Source of the DNA: Phycisphaerales bacterium
GTDB lineage: Bacteria > Planctomycetota > Phycisphaerae > Phycisphaerales > UBA1924
Reading direction: 5' to 3'
Length of the DNA stretch: 11,225 bases
Assembly (NCBI GenBank): GCA_019747615.1
Contig: JAIEQQ010000573.1
Location: forward strand, 1-11,225
The notes under the pieces were generated by a model. The model was not told where the DNA came from. It saw nothing but the letters and a program-made list of their open reading frames with translations, and ran no database searches. Numbering within the stretch: position 1 is the first letter of the stretch; the number at the start of each line of letters is the position of its first letter. Positions 1-6,424 of this stretch are shown in pieces. The position numbers and the translations under genes were made by a program.

Positions 1-251
1 CCCCGGGGGGGCGGGTTGGGGGCGGTGCAGGCGGCAAACGGGCGCGCCGGAACATGACAGAGCCCGGCGCGTGGCCCAGACGATATCGAGAACGACGACG
101 CTCTGTCGAGCGGCCGATCCGCGCGGCGCCGGGGGTGCAGGCCGGCGGGAGGTTCGAAGCGACGCCGACGAGCACGGCCGGACGCAGGCCAACGCGGGCC
201 AACGCGGACGATTGATCGTTCCGGGCGTGAACAGCCGAAAGACGTGAGGTC
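1..251. other. Leader region before the SPOR lipoprotein gene; no supported gene
   Basis: No gene can be supported here. Two plus-strand frames stay open from the left edge, one ending at a TGA at 213-215 and one at 245-247. Both give Arg/Gly-rich peptides using codons such as AGG, AGA and ATA that are rare elsewhere in the window, and the minus strand has almost no stop codons simply because the DNA is GC-rich. The stretch probably contains the promoter and untranslated leader of the following gene, and could include the very end of an upstream gene. I see no convincing -35/-10 pair. Confidence 0.5.
187..207. repeat. Two tandem copies of a 10-bp sequence
   Basis: GGCCAACGCG occurs twice back to back (187-196 and 197-206), followed by one more G. 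It lies 45 bp upstream of the lipoprotein start codon. It could be a regulatory protein site or simple local duplication; nothing else in the window matches it. Confidence 0.5.
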
Positions 252-1112
252 ATGAACCTGCTGACGGTCTTCCATGCCGCGCTGTTGAGTTCGCCCGTGC
301 TTGGCGGTGTCCGCCGCGGGCGGTGGCTGTGTCGCCCGTGCGGCGTCGCGGTGATGGTCTTGATGCTGGGGGCGCTGTCGCTGGGCGGGTGCGGGTCAAA
401 TCGGCGGAGCGATTCGCTGGAGAGCATCACCGAGGCGTATCGAGCCGGGCGCTTCGCAGAATCCGGGGCGAAGGCCGAGGCGTTTGCCAAGGACTCCACC
501 GGGGCTGATCGCGATCGCGCGGCGTTGATCGCCGGCCAATCCGCCTTCGCCATGAGCAACCGCACCAGCACCGAGCGGTGGCTGCGCCCGCTGACTTCGA
601 ATGTCGATCCTGAGGTCGCCGGGAACGCCAACGCGACGCTGGGCTTGCTGGCGTTCAACGAGCGGCGGTACGCCCAGGCGGCGGTCATGCTCTCGGCGGC
701 GACATCCCGCCTGTCGGGCGATGACGGAGCCCGCGCGGCCCTCTACGCCGGCGATAGCTACGAACAGCTCGGCCAGGCGGTGCAAGCCCGGGCGGCATTT
801 CAGCGCGGCTTGCAGATGGCCCAGGATGCGTCTTTGAAGCGGTCGATTCAAGATCGACTCGTACAGGGCCCGTACACGATTCAGGTCGGCGCGTTTCAGA
901 CGCGTCAGCGGGCCGAGCAAGCCCAAGTCCAGCACGCCGCGGCGGCAAAGCGTGCGGGTTTACCCGCGCCGCGCATCGTGCCGACCACCGCCGGGCCGGG
1001 ATCTCAGTTGTTCGCGGTGCAGATCGGGACATTTACGACGCGACCGGCCGCCGAGTCGGCCCGGGCTCGCTCGGGTTTGCCCGGCGCGGTGCTCTCGCTC
1101 AACCGGAACTAA
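252..1112 (+). CDS. Lipoprotein with TPR-like helices and a C-terminal SPOR domain
   Basis: Predicted envelope lipoprotein of 286 residues. The N-terminus has a long basic stretch (Arg21, 22, 24, 28), a hydrophobic core (about 31-46) and a lipobox ending LGGC with Cys47, so the mature protein should be lipid-anchored. Residues about 55-200 are Ala-rich helices in TPR-like pairs (for example 'ALYAGDSYEQLGQAVQARAA'). Residues about 206-283 form a SPOR domain: two related halves, starting 'YTIQVGAF' and 'FAVQIGTF'. SPOR domains are known to bind peptidoglycan stripped of stem peptides at division sites, so a role in cell-wall or septum-associated assembly is inferred. Start: ATG at 252, where GAGG at 246-249 lies too close to be an ideal ribosome site. 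ATG 354 is an alternative that would give a very short signal peptide. It is followed by a stem-loop and stands as its own unit. Confidence 0.85.
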   Translation: MNLLTVFHAALLSSPVLGGVRRGRWLCRPCGVAVMVLMLGALSLGGCGSNRRSDSLESITEAYRAGRFAESGAKAEAFAKDSTGADRDRAALIAGQSAFAMSNRTSTERWLRPLTSNVDPEVAGNANATLGLLAFNERRYAQAAVMLSAATSRLSGDDGARAALYAGDSYEQLGQAVQARAAFQRGLQMAQDASLKRSIQDRLVQGPYTIQVGAFQTRQRAEQAQVQHAAAAKRAGLPAPRIVPTTAGPGSQLFAVQIGTFTTRPAAESARARSGLPGAVLSLNRN

Positions 1113-1132
1113 CGCTGGCATCGGTGTGATTT

Positions 1133-1160
1133 CGGAGATTCCGTCCCCGACGGGAATCCG
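1133..1160 (+). other. Imperfect stem-loop after the SPOR lipoprotein gene
   Basis: CGGAGATTCCGTC (1133-1145) can pair with GACGGGAATCCG (1149-1160) around a CCC loop, with small bulges. It lies 20 bp after the stop codon. No T-tract follows, so it is not a textbook intrinsic terminator; it may be a weak terminator or an RNA 3'-end stabiliser. Confidence 0.4.
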
Positions 1161-1177
1161 AACGTCCGCGCATCGGG

Positions 1178-1183
1178 TATAGA
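1178..1183 (+). promoter_or_regulatory. Possible -10 box for the HEAT-like protein gene
   Basis: TATAGA in an otherwise GC-rich gap fits a bacterial -10 element and would start transcription near 1190, leaving a leader of about 113 bases before ATG 1303. No good -35 box is visible at the expected distance, so the call is weak. Confidence 0.3.
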
Positions 1184-1290
1184 TACCAGTGATCCGCGGC
1201 CGGCCGGAGCGTTGTAGCGTCGGCGAGGTGGCAACGATGCCCGATGCGACGCCGACAGCGCTCGTGAGCCAGATCGCCCGTTTGGCAAAG

Positions 1291-1296
1291 AAGGGA
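1291..1296 (+). promoter_or_regulatory. Shine-Dalgarno that fixes the start at 1303
   Basis: AAGGGA ends six bases before ATG 1303. This decides against the longer reading frame beginning at GTG 1189 and places the signal peptide close to the N-terminus of the product. Confidence 0.75.
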
Positions 1297-1302
1297 CCGG
1301 AC

Positions 1303-2499
1303 ATGCCCTCAAATCTCCCGTCATCTGCAACAACCGCAGCAGCACCGGCACGACGCTCGATGTCCGCGACGGCGTTGCTCATCGCGGCGCTGACGCTCTT
1401 GAGCGGGCAGGCGACCATCGCACGGGCGGCCGAGCCCGGGGGCCAGCAGAACGGCAGCGGCGCCGCGGCACCCACGCGCGTGACCAAGACCGCGGCGGAG
1501 ATGGAGAACGAGGCCCTGAGCGCCAAAGAGCTTTCAACGCGCAAGTTCGTCATGCGGCGCGACATGCAGGTGATCCGCAATCGCTACTTCAACGGCGTGC
1601 GGGCCGAGGGCGTTCGCGCCGCCGGGATGGAGCGGCTTCGTGAGCTCGCTAAAGACCCGATCTCGCTGCCGATCATGCTCGATGTGTTTCAGGGCGAACC
1701 GGACAAGCTGCGCGTGCAGATCGTTGACATGATCGCGAGCCTGGAGACCGACGCCACCGACGCGACCATCGCGTGGATCGCGATGACCGAGCAGAACGCG
1801 CCGATGAAGCGAGCCGCGGCGAACCACGTCGAGCGGCGCACCACGCAACGCAAGGGTGATGTGCCCATCGGCGTGCAGTCGGTGATCGCGGCGGGGCTTG
1901 AATCCGCAGATAACGATCGCGCCGCCACGGCGGCGAACATGGCTCTGGGCCTGCGGCTGTACGAGGCAATTCCCTCGATGATCCAGGCACAGGTGCGCCC
2001 GAGCAACGCCGGCGAGCCCGGCGCCGGGGCGCTGGCGCAGATCGTGATCGCCACGCAGCGAGCGTTCGTCAGTGATCTGACGCCGGTGGTCGGCCAGGGG
2101 GCCGTTGCGTTTGATCCGACAGTCTCGGTGGTCACCGATGGCGTGGTGCTCCGCGTCATGGATGCATATGTGATCACCTATCGCACGTACGTCAACTCGT
2201 CGCTGGTGGGGCTGGCCAAGCAACTGCGGCCCAACACGAACTTCGCGGAGCTTGGCTACGACCAGGCCAAGTGGGCCCAGTGGTACAAGGACGAGGGCGA
2301 GGCGGCGATCGCCGCGGCGCGCGCGGAGGCGACCGCAAAGCCGGACGCCGCGGCACCGGTTGCCCCGACACCCGCCACGCCCCCCACTCCGCCGACGGCG
2401 ACGCCAGCGACGGCACCGGTGCCAGCGACGCCGAAGGCACCCAAGGCGCCGAAATCCGAATCGCCCGGCGGCAAAGGCCCGACGATCACGATCGGGTGA
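1303..2499 (+). CDS. Secreted HEAT-like repeat protein with Pro/Ala/Thr-rich tail
   Basis: Product of 398 residues whose precise function I do not recognise. The N-terminus carries an export signal: Arg17-Arg18, a hydrophobic core 'SATALLIAALTLL' (about 21-33) and a likely cleavage after IARA (residue 42). Residues about 85-250 are amphipathic helices with HEAT-repeat character, in which a unit of helices carries charged turns (for example 'LPIMLDVFQGEPDKLRVQIV'). Residues about 319-332 contain a 'YDQAKWAQWYKDEG' motif, which I associate with the end of planctomycete HEAT-type proteins. From about 340 the chain turns into low-complexity Ala/Pro/Thr with Lys, and it ends GPTITIG. HEAT folds usually bind other proteins, so a periplasmic scaffold role is an inference only. 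The start is set by the Shine-Dalgarno at 1291; GTG 1189 would add 38 residues without signal-like character. Confidence 0.8.
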   Translation: MPSNLPSSATTAAAPARRSMSATALLIAALTLLSGQATIARAAEPGGQQNGSGAAAPTRVTKTAAEMENEALSAKELSTRKFVMRRDMQVIRNRYFNGVRAEGVRAAGMERLRELAKDPISLPIMLDVFQGEPDKLRVQIVDMIASLETDATDATIAWIAMTEQNAPMKRAAANHVERRTTQRKGDVPIGVQSVIAAGLESADNDRAATAANMALGLRLYEAIPSMIQAQVRPSNAGEPGAGALAQIVIATQRAFVSDLTPVVGQGAVAFDPTVSVVTDGVVLRVMDAYVITYRTYVNSSLVGLAKQLRPNTNFAELGYDQAKWAQWYKDEGEAAIAAARAEATAKPDAAAPVAPTPATPPTPPTATPATAPVPATPKAPKAPKSESPGGKGPTITIG

Positions 2500-2524
2500 C
2501 GCGCGAGCCGCCCGGCCCCCCACT

Positions 2525-2547
2525 CTCCCCCGGTCCTACCGGGGGAG
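2525..2547. terminator. Left hairpin of the inverted repeat, possible bidirectional terminator
   Basis: CTCCCCCGGT (2525-2534) pairs perfectly with ACCGGGGGAG (2538-2547) across a three-base loop. It sits 25 bp after the stop of the HEAT-like protein gene. No T-tract follows on the plus strand, so termination would depend on the strong stem or on Rho. Confidence 0.45.
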
Positions 2548-2644
2548 ATGGCGAGTCTTCGAGCCAGAGGGGGCTCAGGCTGCCGGCGATTCCTGTGACC
2601 ACGAACACATCGATGTCCCGCCCCCTCCGCCGCGAAGCGCGGCA

Positions 2645-2670
2645 CCTCCCCCGGTAGGAACCGGGGGAGG
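2645..2670. terminator. Right hairpin of the inverted repeat, possible acpS terminator
   Basis: CCTCCCCCGGT (2645-2655) pairs perfectly with ACCGGGGGAGG (2660-2670) around a four-base loop. It lies 28 bp beyond the acpS stop on the minus strand. A smaller stem, GCCGCG/CGCGGC at 2629-2643, adjoins it. There is no T-tract, so a terminator role is plausible but not shown. Confidence 0.45.
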
Positions 2671-2698
2671 GTGGAAGACACCGAGCTCATCTCGGCGA

Positions 2699-3115
2699 TC
2701 AGTCCCCAACGCGCGGCAGTTCCGCGATCGCGATGACCGACGCCATCGAATAGCCGTCGGTATCCGTCAGCGAGATCTCCCATCGCGTGATGCCCAGCCC
2801 CAAAGCGATGTGCGCCGCCTTGCCGGTGAGCTCGATCGTGGGCTTGCCCGAGGGCAGGCTGACGACGCTGACATCGGTGAGGAAGATGCCCTGCGTGAGG
2901 CCGGTGCCCAGGGCCTTGAGCACCGCTTCTTTCGCCGCGAATCGCGAGGCGAGTTTCTCGGGCTCGCGCCGATGGCCGGCGCAATCGGCCTGCTCGCCGG
3001 GCGTGAAGGTGCGTTCGAGGAATCGCTCGCGGTGCTCGTCGAGGATCTTGGCGATTCGCGCGACGGGCACGAGGTCTACGCCGTGACCGATGATCTGATG
3101 TGGGCGGTCGGGCAT
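2699..3115 (-). CDS. acpS: Holo-[acyl-carrier-protein] synthase
   Basis: AcpS transfers the 4'-phosphopantetheine group from coenzyme A to the active serine of apo-acyl carrier protein, which activates it for fatty acid synthesis in the cytoplasm; the reaction is Mg-dependent. The 138-residue length is normal for the family. Diagnostic motifs are visible: 'IIGHGVDLV' near the N-terminus, whose Asp14 is the expected metal ligand, then 'FTPGE' (37-41) and 'RFAAKEAVLKALGTG' (58-72), whose Glu63 and Lys62 are the family's conserved pair. The open frame runs much further upstream, but ATG 3115 gives the family-typical N-terminus and the upstream translation has no resemblance to AcpS. It is divergent from the zinc-ribbon membrane gene with only 48 bp between the start codons. 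A TACTAT -10-like sequence lies five bases before the ATG on the minus strand. Confidence 0.95.
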   Translation of the reverse strand: MPDRPHQIIGHGVDLVPVARIAKILDEHRERFLERTFTPGEQADCAGHRREPEKLASRFAAKEAVLKALGTGLTQGIFLTDVSVVSLPSGKPTIELTGKAAHIALGLGITRWEISLTDTDGYSMASVIAIAELPRVGD

Positions 3116-3148
3116 GGTCGATAGTACATCGTTCCGTCGTGTGTATTT

Positions 3149-3156
3149 GGAAGGGG
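3149..3156 (+). promoter_or_regulatory. Strong Shine-Dalgarno for the zinc-ribbon membrane protein
   Basis: GGAAGGGG ends seven bases before ATG 3164, supporting that start over any internal one and supporting the reality of this otherwise unrecognised gene. Confidence 0.75.
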
Positions 3157-3163
3157 TCCGACC

Positions 3164-3754
3164 ATGATGCTCATCGGGCGAAGCGTCCGTCGTGTGCGGC
3201 GCGTTCGAGTGGTTTCGTGCGCCGTCGTGGCGATGGTGGCGCTGGTGATGGAGATCACGCCGCGCCGTGAGGTGGGCATCGCGACCGGCAATGGCTGGTT
3301 CGTGGCTCTTGGCAACGGCTCGGTTCTGGCGGGGTTTGAGATTCCGCCGGTCGCGGCCCCGCCGCCGACCGCCGGTTGGCCAACGCAGCCGCCAAGCGGC
3401 CCGGCGGGAGTCTACTTTAAACGCCGCTACGAATCGCAGTGGGCCCTGGCGTGGCGGCCGTTTCGCGCGTCGAGCGCTCCCGGCGAAGGGTTCCTCGTCG
3501 CGCCGGTGTGGCCGGCGGGGTTGGGTGCGCTCATGCTCGCGTGCTGGGCCCACGGCTGGCTCCGCGCGTCGCGATACTCCGCCGCGCGGCGCTGTGCGAA
3601 GTGTGACTATCCCGTCGAGCAGTTGCTCACCGCGGCGCAGGCTGCGCCGTGCTGCCCGGAGTGCGGCACACCGGTGGAGAGCTCGCGTGCGGGGCTGCTT
3701 CAGGTTGGGCCGGGCTCGCTGCGTGCGGGCGAGGTGGGCTCGCCGGCGTCGTGA
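3164..3754 (+). CDS. Small membrane protein with C-terminal zinc ribbon
   Basis: Product of 196 residues, function unknown. Two hydrophobic stretches are visible: about 16-31 after a very basic N-terminus, and about 111-132 ('FLVAPVWPAGLGALMLACWA'). Between them lies a Pro-rich, probably extracytoplasmic region with aromatic residues (83-100). After the second helix comes a basic linker and a four-cysteine zinc ribbon: Cys144-x-x-Cys147 in 'CAKCDYP' and Cys164-x-x-Cys167 in 'CCPECGTP'. Similar short ribbons of the 'CxKCGYDL...CPECG' kind are common at the cytoplasmic end of small planctomycete membrane proteins; no function is established that I know of. Its last 55 bp overlap the 3' end of the opposite-strand hydrolase gene. 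The tail after the ribbon is Gly/Ala/Ser-rich and could be unstructured. Confidence 0.75.
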   Translation: MMLIGRSVRRVRRVRVVSCAVVAMVALVMEITPRREVGIATGNGWFVALGNGSVLAGFEIPPVAAPPPTAGWPTQPPSGPAGVYFKRRYESQWALAWRPFRASSAPGEGFLVAPVWPAGLGALMLACWAHGWLRASRYSAARRCAKCDYPVEQLLTAAQAAPCCPECGTPVESSRAGLLQVGPGSLRAGEVGSPAS

Positions 3755-4731
3755 TGAAAGACCTCGCCGAGGCGGAGCTTCAAGACGCGCTCGGGCCCGC
3801 CGTCGGCGGCGGCGAGCAGTCGCTGCATCGGCTCGTCGAGCGGCTCGTCGCTGAGCTTGAACGTCGAGTGGTGAACCGGCAGCAGCATGCGTGCGTTCAT
3901 GGCGCGGGCCATGGCCAGCGCCTGTTCGGGCGTGGCGTGGAAGTGTTCCCAGGGGTTGTACGCGCCGATGCCCATGATCGCCAGCTCGACGGGGCCGTGC
4001 GCGTCGAAGGCGTCGGTCATGGCGGTATCGCCGGCGAAGAAGACGCGTTGGCCGCTCTGGCTTTCCAGGAGGTAGCTGTTGAAGCCGCGATGGCGATCCC
4101 AGGCCATTCGGGCGCCCCAGTGTTCGGGCCTGAGGGCGGAGATGGACAGTGGGCCGATGTGGGTGCGTTCTCCCCAGCGAAGCTCATCGACCTTCGCGAA
4201 GCCCGAGGGGATGTGGCGTGCGGTGGCGCCGGCGGTGATGACGCGGGTGCCGCGATCGGCGAGGCGTTTGAGCGTCGGGCGATCAAGGTGATCGAAGTGC
4301 GCGTGCGAGATCAGGATCAGGTCAATACGCGGGAGGTCGGCGATCGGCAGCACCGGCAGCAGACGGCGCGGGCCGATCGTGACGAGCCCGAGGCGGAGGC
4401 CGACTTGCAGGCTCAACACCGGATCGGTGAGGATGGTGAGACCGTCGATCTTCAGAAGTGTTGAGCAGTGGCCGAGCCACGCGACGCCGGCGAGGCCGCT
4501 GATGCTGGCGAGGCGATCCCATCGGGCGCAGAGAGGGTCATGCGCGTGGGGATCGTCAGGTGGGCTCGGAAGGCTCGATGGCGGGACGCGGATGATCTCG
4601 CGCGAGTAGCGCCCGAAGCTGGACTTGAGGCCCGCGCGCCACAGTTGGGCCCGGCGGGTGAGTGAGACCTTCGGACGATCGCCCCCGCGATCCCCTCCGC
4701 CCCCCCCAACCTCGTTGCGTCGGTTGTTCAC
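3700..4731 (-). CDS. Metallo-beta-lactamase-fold hydrolase, NAPE-PLD/UlaG-like
   Basis: Zinc-dependent hydrolase of 343 residues in the MBL superfamily. The core starts around residue 81 ('GVAWLGHCSTLLKIDG', then 'ILTDPV'). The metal-binding signature is 'HAHFDHLD', giving His143, His145, Asp147 and His148. Further expected ligands are His204 in 'PEHWG', Asp235 in 'FFAGDTA' and a His at 287/288 in 'PVHHSTF'. The 'GIGAYNPW' segment (255-261) resembles the same region of N-acylphosphatidylethanolamine phospholipase D. The substrate cannot be read from sequence; a phospholipid substrate is favoured by the cls gene 20 bp upstream on the same strand, probably the same operon. The start is GTG 4731 with no good Shine-Dalgarno; translation may be coupled to cls. 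The first 20 residues are Gly/Arg/Asn-rich and unusual, but no ATG, GTG or TTG was found between there and the conserved core. Confidence 0.85.
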   Translation of the reverse strand: MNNRRNEVGGGGGDRGGDRPKVSLTRRAQLWRAGLKSSFGRYSREIIRVPPSSLPSPPDDPHAHDPLCARWDRLASISGLAGVAWLGHCSTLLKIDGLTILTDPVLSLQVGLRLGLVTIGPRRLLPVLPIADLPRIDLILISHAHFDHLDRPTLKRLADRGTRVITAGATARHIPSGFAKVDELRWGERTHIGPLSISALRPEHWGARMAWDRHRGFNSYLLESQSGQRVFFAGDTAMTDAFDAHGPVELAIMGIGAYNPWEHFHATPEQALAMARAMNARMLLPVHHSTFKLSDEPLDEPMQRLLAAADGGPERVLKLRLGEVFHHDAGEPTSPARSEPGPT

Positions 4732-4751
4732 ACGTCAGTTTATCCCGCGGG

Positions 4752-6209
4752 TCATTGGATCGGTGCCGAGAGTCGCGAGATCTTGGCCGCGAGTCGGAAG
4801 GGCCAGGAGCGACGCCGGAAGTCCATCGGCGCGACGGCCTCGCTGCGCTCGAGATCCCGCGTGAGCATCTCTCGGACGCGCCGGGCAACACCCGCATCGG
4901 CGATGATCGCGGTCACCTCGAAGTTGATTCGGAACGAGCGGTTGTCCATGTTCGCGGTGCCCACGGCGGCGATGTCGTCCACCAGCAGCACCTTCTGGTG
5001 CATGAAGCCCCGCTTGAATCGATAGAGCCGGATCCCCGCGTTCATGATCTCGTCGTAGTACGAAAACGCCGAGAGCCAGACCATGAGGCTGTCGGACGTG
5101 TCGGGGATGACGACGCGAACATCAACACCTCGCATCGCGGCCAGTTGCAAGGCGTGGATGGTGGATTCGTCGGGAACGAAGTACGGCGTAGCGATCCAGA
5201 GCCGCTGGGTGGCCTGGGCGAAGAGGTGCTGGTACATGAGCCCGCAGGTCTCCAGCGTGTCGCCCGGGCCGGTGGGCACGACCATGACGCGAGCAGCGGA
5301 GTCGCGAATGCTGGCGCACGGAACGGGGTTCCAATCCAGCTCCGGAATCGTCGCGTTCGCGCAGCACCAGTCTTCAATCCACGCGACCTGAGCGCCCAGC
5401 GCGCTGGGGCCTTCGAGGCGGACGTGCGTGTCGCGCCAGGGCGTGAGCTTGTGGTGCTTGCCCATGTACTCATCGCCGACGTTCACGCCACCCAGCAGCG
5501 CGACGCGCCCATCGCAGACGATGATCTTGCGATGGTTGCGGAAGTTGATCTGGAAGCGGCGCCACGGCGTCAGGAAGCTGAGCATCTCTTGCACGCGCTT
5601 GAAACTGCGGAAGCCGACGATCTGAACGCCCGCTTCCCGCAGGGGCTTGAGATACTTGCTGGGCAGGCCGAATGAGCCGACACCGTCGTAGATGAGATAG
5701 ACGCGGAGCCCTCGCTTCGCCGCGGCGACGAGTCGATCGCGGAAGGCACGCCCGATCTCGTCATCACGGATGATGTAGTACTCCGCCAGGACGTACTTCT
5801 CGGCCTGATCGATGGCCTTGAAGATGGCATCAAAGGTCTCTTGGCCATCGATGAGCACGTCCACGCGATTGCCCACACTGCACGGGAGCATCGCGAGTCG
5901 CTCGATCGGCGTGAAGACGCGATCGGCGAAGGGATCGCCGGAGCGGAGAGCGCCGAGCTTTGGGGAGACCTCGGCGACGAGGCGGTTCACGCCGCGCCGC
6001 CCGCGCCGGCGCGAGCGGACGAAGCCCTCGAACCGGCGCGAGCCGAAGACGAGATACGCCGGCACCGTGACCTCCGGCAGCAGGATGAGGCCGAGTGCCC
6101 AGGCCAGCGCGCCCTGCGGAGTGCGCCCGGTCATGATCGCGTCGGTCGCCATCGCGATGCCCACCACGTGGACGATCGTGAGCAGGATGCCGAGAGCGAT
6201 CCAGAGCAT
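4752..6209 (-). CDS. cls: Cardiolipin synthase (phospholipase D superfamily)
   Basis: Membrane enzyme that joins phosphatidyl groups to make cardiolipin, in the usual bacterial reaction from two phosphatidylglycerols. The 485 residues are standard for the family. Two N-terminal transmembrane segments (about 1-22 and 32-56) are followed by two phospholipase D domains. The first catalytic HxKxxxxD motif is His226, Lys228, Asp233 in 'NHRKIIVCDG', followed by 'LLGGVNVGDEY'. The second is His404, Lys406, Asp411 in 'MHQKVLLVDD', followed by 'GTANMDNRSF'. All catalytic residues are present. The start at ATG 6209 puts the first membrane helix at the N-terminus, as in known family members. GTG 6266 would add 19 residues and has a GGAG ten bases upstream, so it cannot be excluded. 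The gene is upstream of, and probably cotranscribed with, the MBL-fold hydrolase, and divergent from the dehydrogenase region. Confidence 0.93.
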   Translation of the reverse strand: MLWIALGILLTIVHVVGIAMATDAIMTGRTPQGALAWALGLILLPEVTVPAYLVFGSRRFEGFVRSRRRGRRGVNRLVAEVSPKLGALRSGDPFADRVFTPIERLAMLPCSVGNRVDVLIDGQETFDAIFKAIDQAEKYVLAEYYIIRDDEIGRAFRDRLVAAAKRGLRVYLIYDGVGSFGLPSKYLKPLREAGVQIVGFRSFKRVQEMLSFLTPWRRFQINFRNHRKIIVCDGRVALLGGVNVGDEYMGKHHKLTPWRDTHVRLEGPSALGAQVAWIEDWCCANATIPELDWNPVPCASIRDSAARVMVVPTGPGDTLETCGLMYQHLFAQATQRLWIATPYFVPDESTIHALQLAAMRGVDVRVVIPDTSDSLMVWLSAFSYYDEIMNAGIRLYRFKRGFMHQKVLLVDDIAAVGTANMDNRSFRINFEVTAIIADAGVARRVREMLTRDLERSEAVAPMDFRRRSWPFRLAAKISRLSAPIQ

Positions 6210-6281
6210 GCGTGCATTGTGGCCGCCCCGGACCCGCGAGGCAATAGCGGGCGGCTGCTGGAACACGCCGGCGGATTCTCC

Positions 6282-6289
6282 ACTATCAT
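6282..6289. promoter_or_regulatory. Possible overlapping divergent -10 boxes
   Basis: In the divergent gap between cls and the rightward genes, TATCAT reads on the plus strand (6284-6289) and GATAGT on the minus strand (6287-6282). The plus-strand box ends six bases before ATG 6296, which would make that transcript leaderless or nearly so. No clear -35 boxes are seen. Confidence 0.3.
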
Positions 6290-6295
6290 CCGCCC

Positions 6296-6424
6296 ATGAC
6301 CACGCGCGGCTCGCATCTGCTCCGCAACCACGCCGACTCGGACGTCGCCTTCATGCCCGGCGCGGGCGACCACGAGGCGGCGCCGCGCGGGCTGCCTCAC
6401 ACCGGGGGCCGCGGCACGCTGTGA
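6296..6424 (+). CDS. Possible 42-residue leader ORF overlapping the dehydrogenase start
   Basis: An ATG-started frame of 42 codons begins 'MTTRGSHLLRNHADSDVAF' and ends with a TGA that overlaps the GTG start of the next gene in the four bases GTGA (6421-6424). This arrangement is typical of translational coupling. There is no Shine-Dalgarno, but a -10-like TATCAT six bases before the ATG would suit a leaderless start. The peptide is rich in His, Arg and Gly, has no membrane segment, and I recognise no family. It may be a real small protein, a leader peptide, or just the untranslated leader of the dehydrogenase. Confidence 0.3.
   Translation: MTTRGSHLLRNHADSDVAFMPGAGDHEAAPRGLPHTGGRGTL

Larger units (their letters stand above)
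2520..2674. repeat. Long imperfect inverted repeat (REP/MITE-like element)
   Basis: Two arms of about 54 bp (2520-2573 and 2621-2674) are near reverse complements of each other around a 47-bp centre. Each arm has a perfect G/C hairpin near its outer end and a run of CCCCCT/AGGGGG at its inner end. The element fills nearly the whole gap between two convergent genes, starting 20 bp after one stop codon and ending 24 bp before the other. Its layout matches non-coding dispersed elements of the REP/BIME or MITE kind, which are typically moved in trans by a transposase encoded elsewhere. No target-site duplication is evident and no other copy is present in this window, so mobility is inferred from structure. 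Confidence 0.7.

Noticed and set aside
1189..1302. Upstream GTG start for the HEAT-like protein
   Set aside because: It would bury the signal peptide 38 residues deeper, has no Shine-Dalgarno and sits at the predicted transcription start; ATG 1303 has an AAGGGA six bases upstream.
1534..2523. Minus-strand open frame of 329 codons
   Set aside because: Antisense to the HEAT-like protein gene, which has a signal peptide and a good Shine-Dalgarno; the Arg/His-rich translation is a shadow.
2520..2674. CRISPR array or attachment site
   Set aside because: There are only two arms and they are inverted, not direct, repeats; no integrase, cas gene or tRNA is nearby.
3116..3553. N-terminal extension of acpS to 284 residues
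   Set aside because: The added residues are Arg/His-rich, overlap the divergent zinc-ribbon gene, and AcpS proteins begin just before the 'IIGHGVD' motif.
4662..5675. Plus-strand open frame of 337 codons
   Set aside because: Antisense to cls, which has both catalytic HKD motifs; the shadow translation is His/Asp/Arg-rich and lacks structure.
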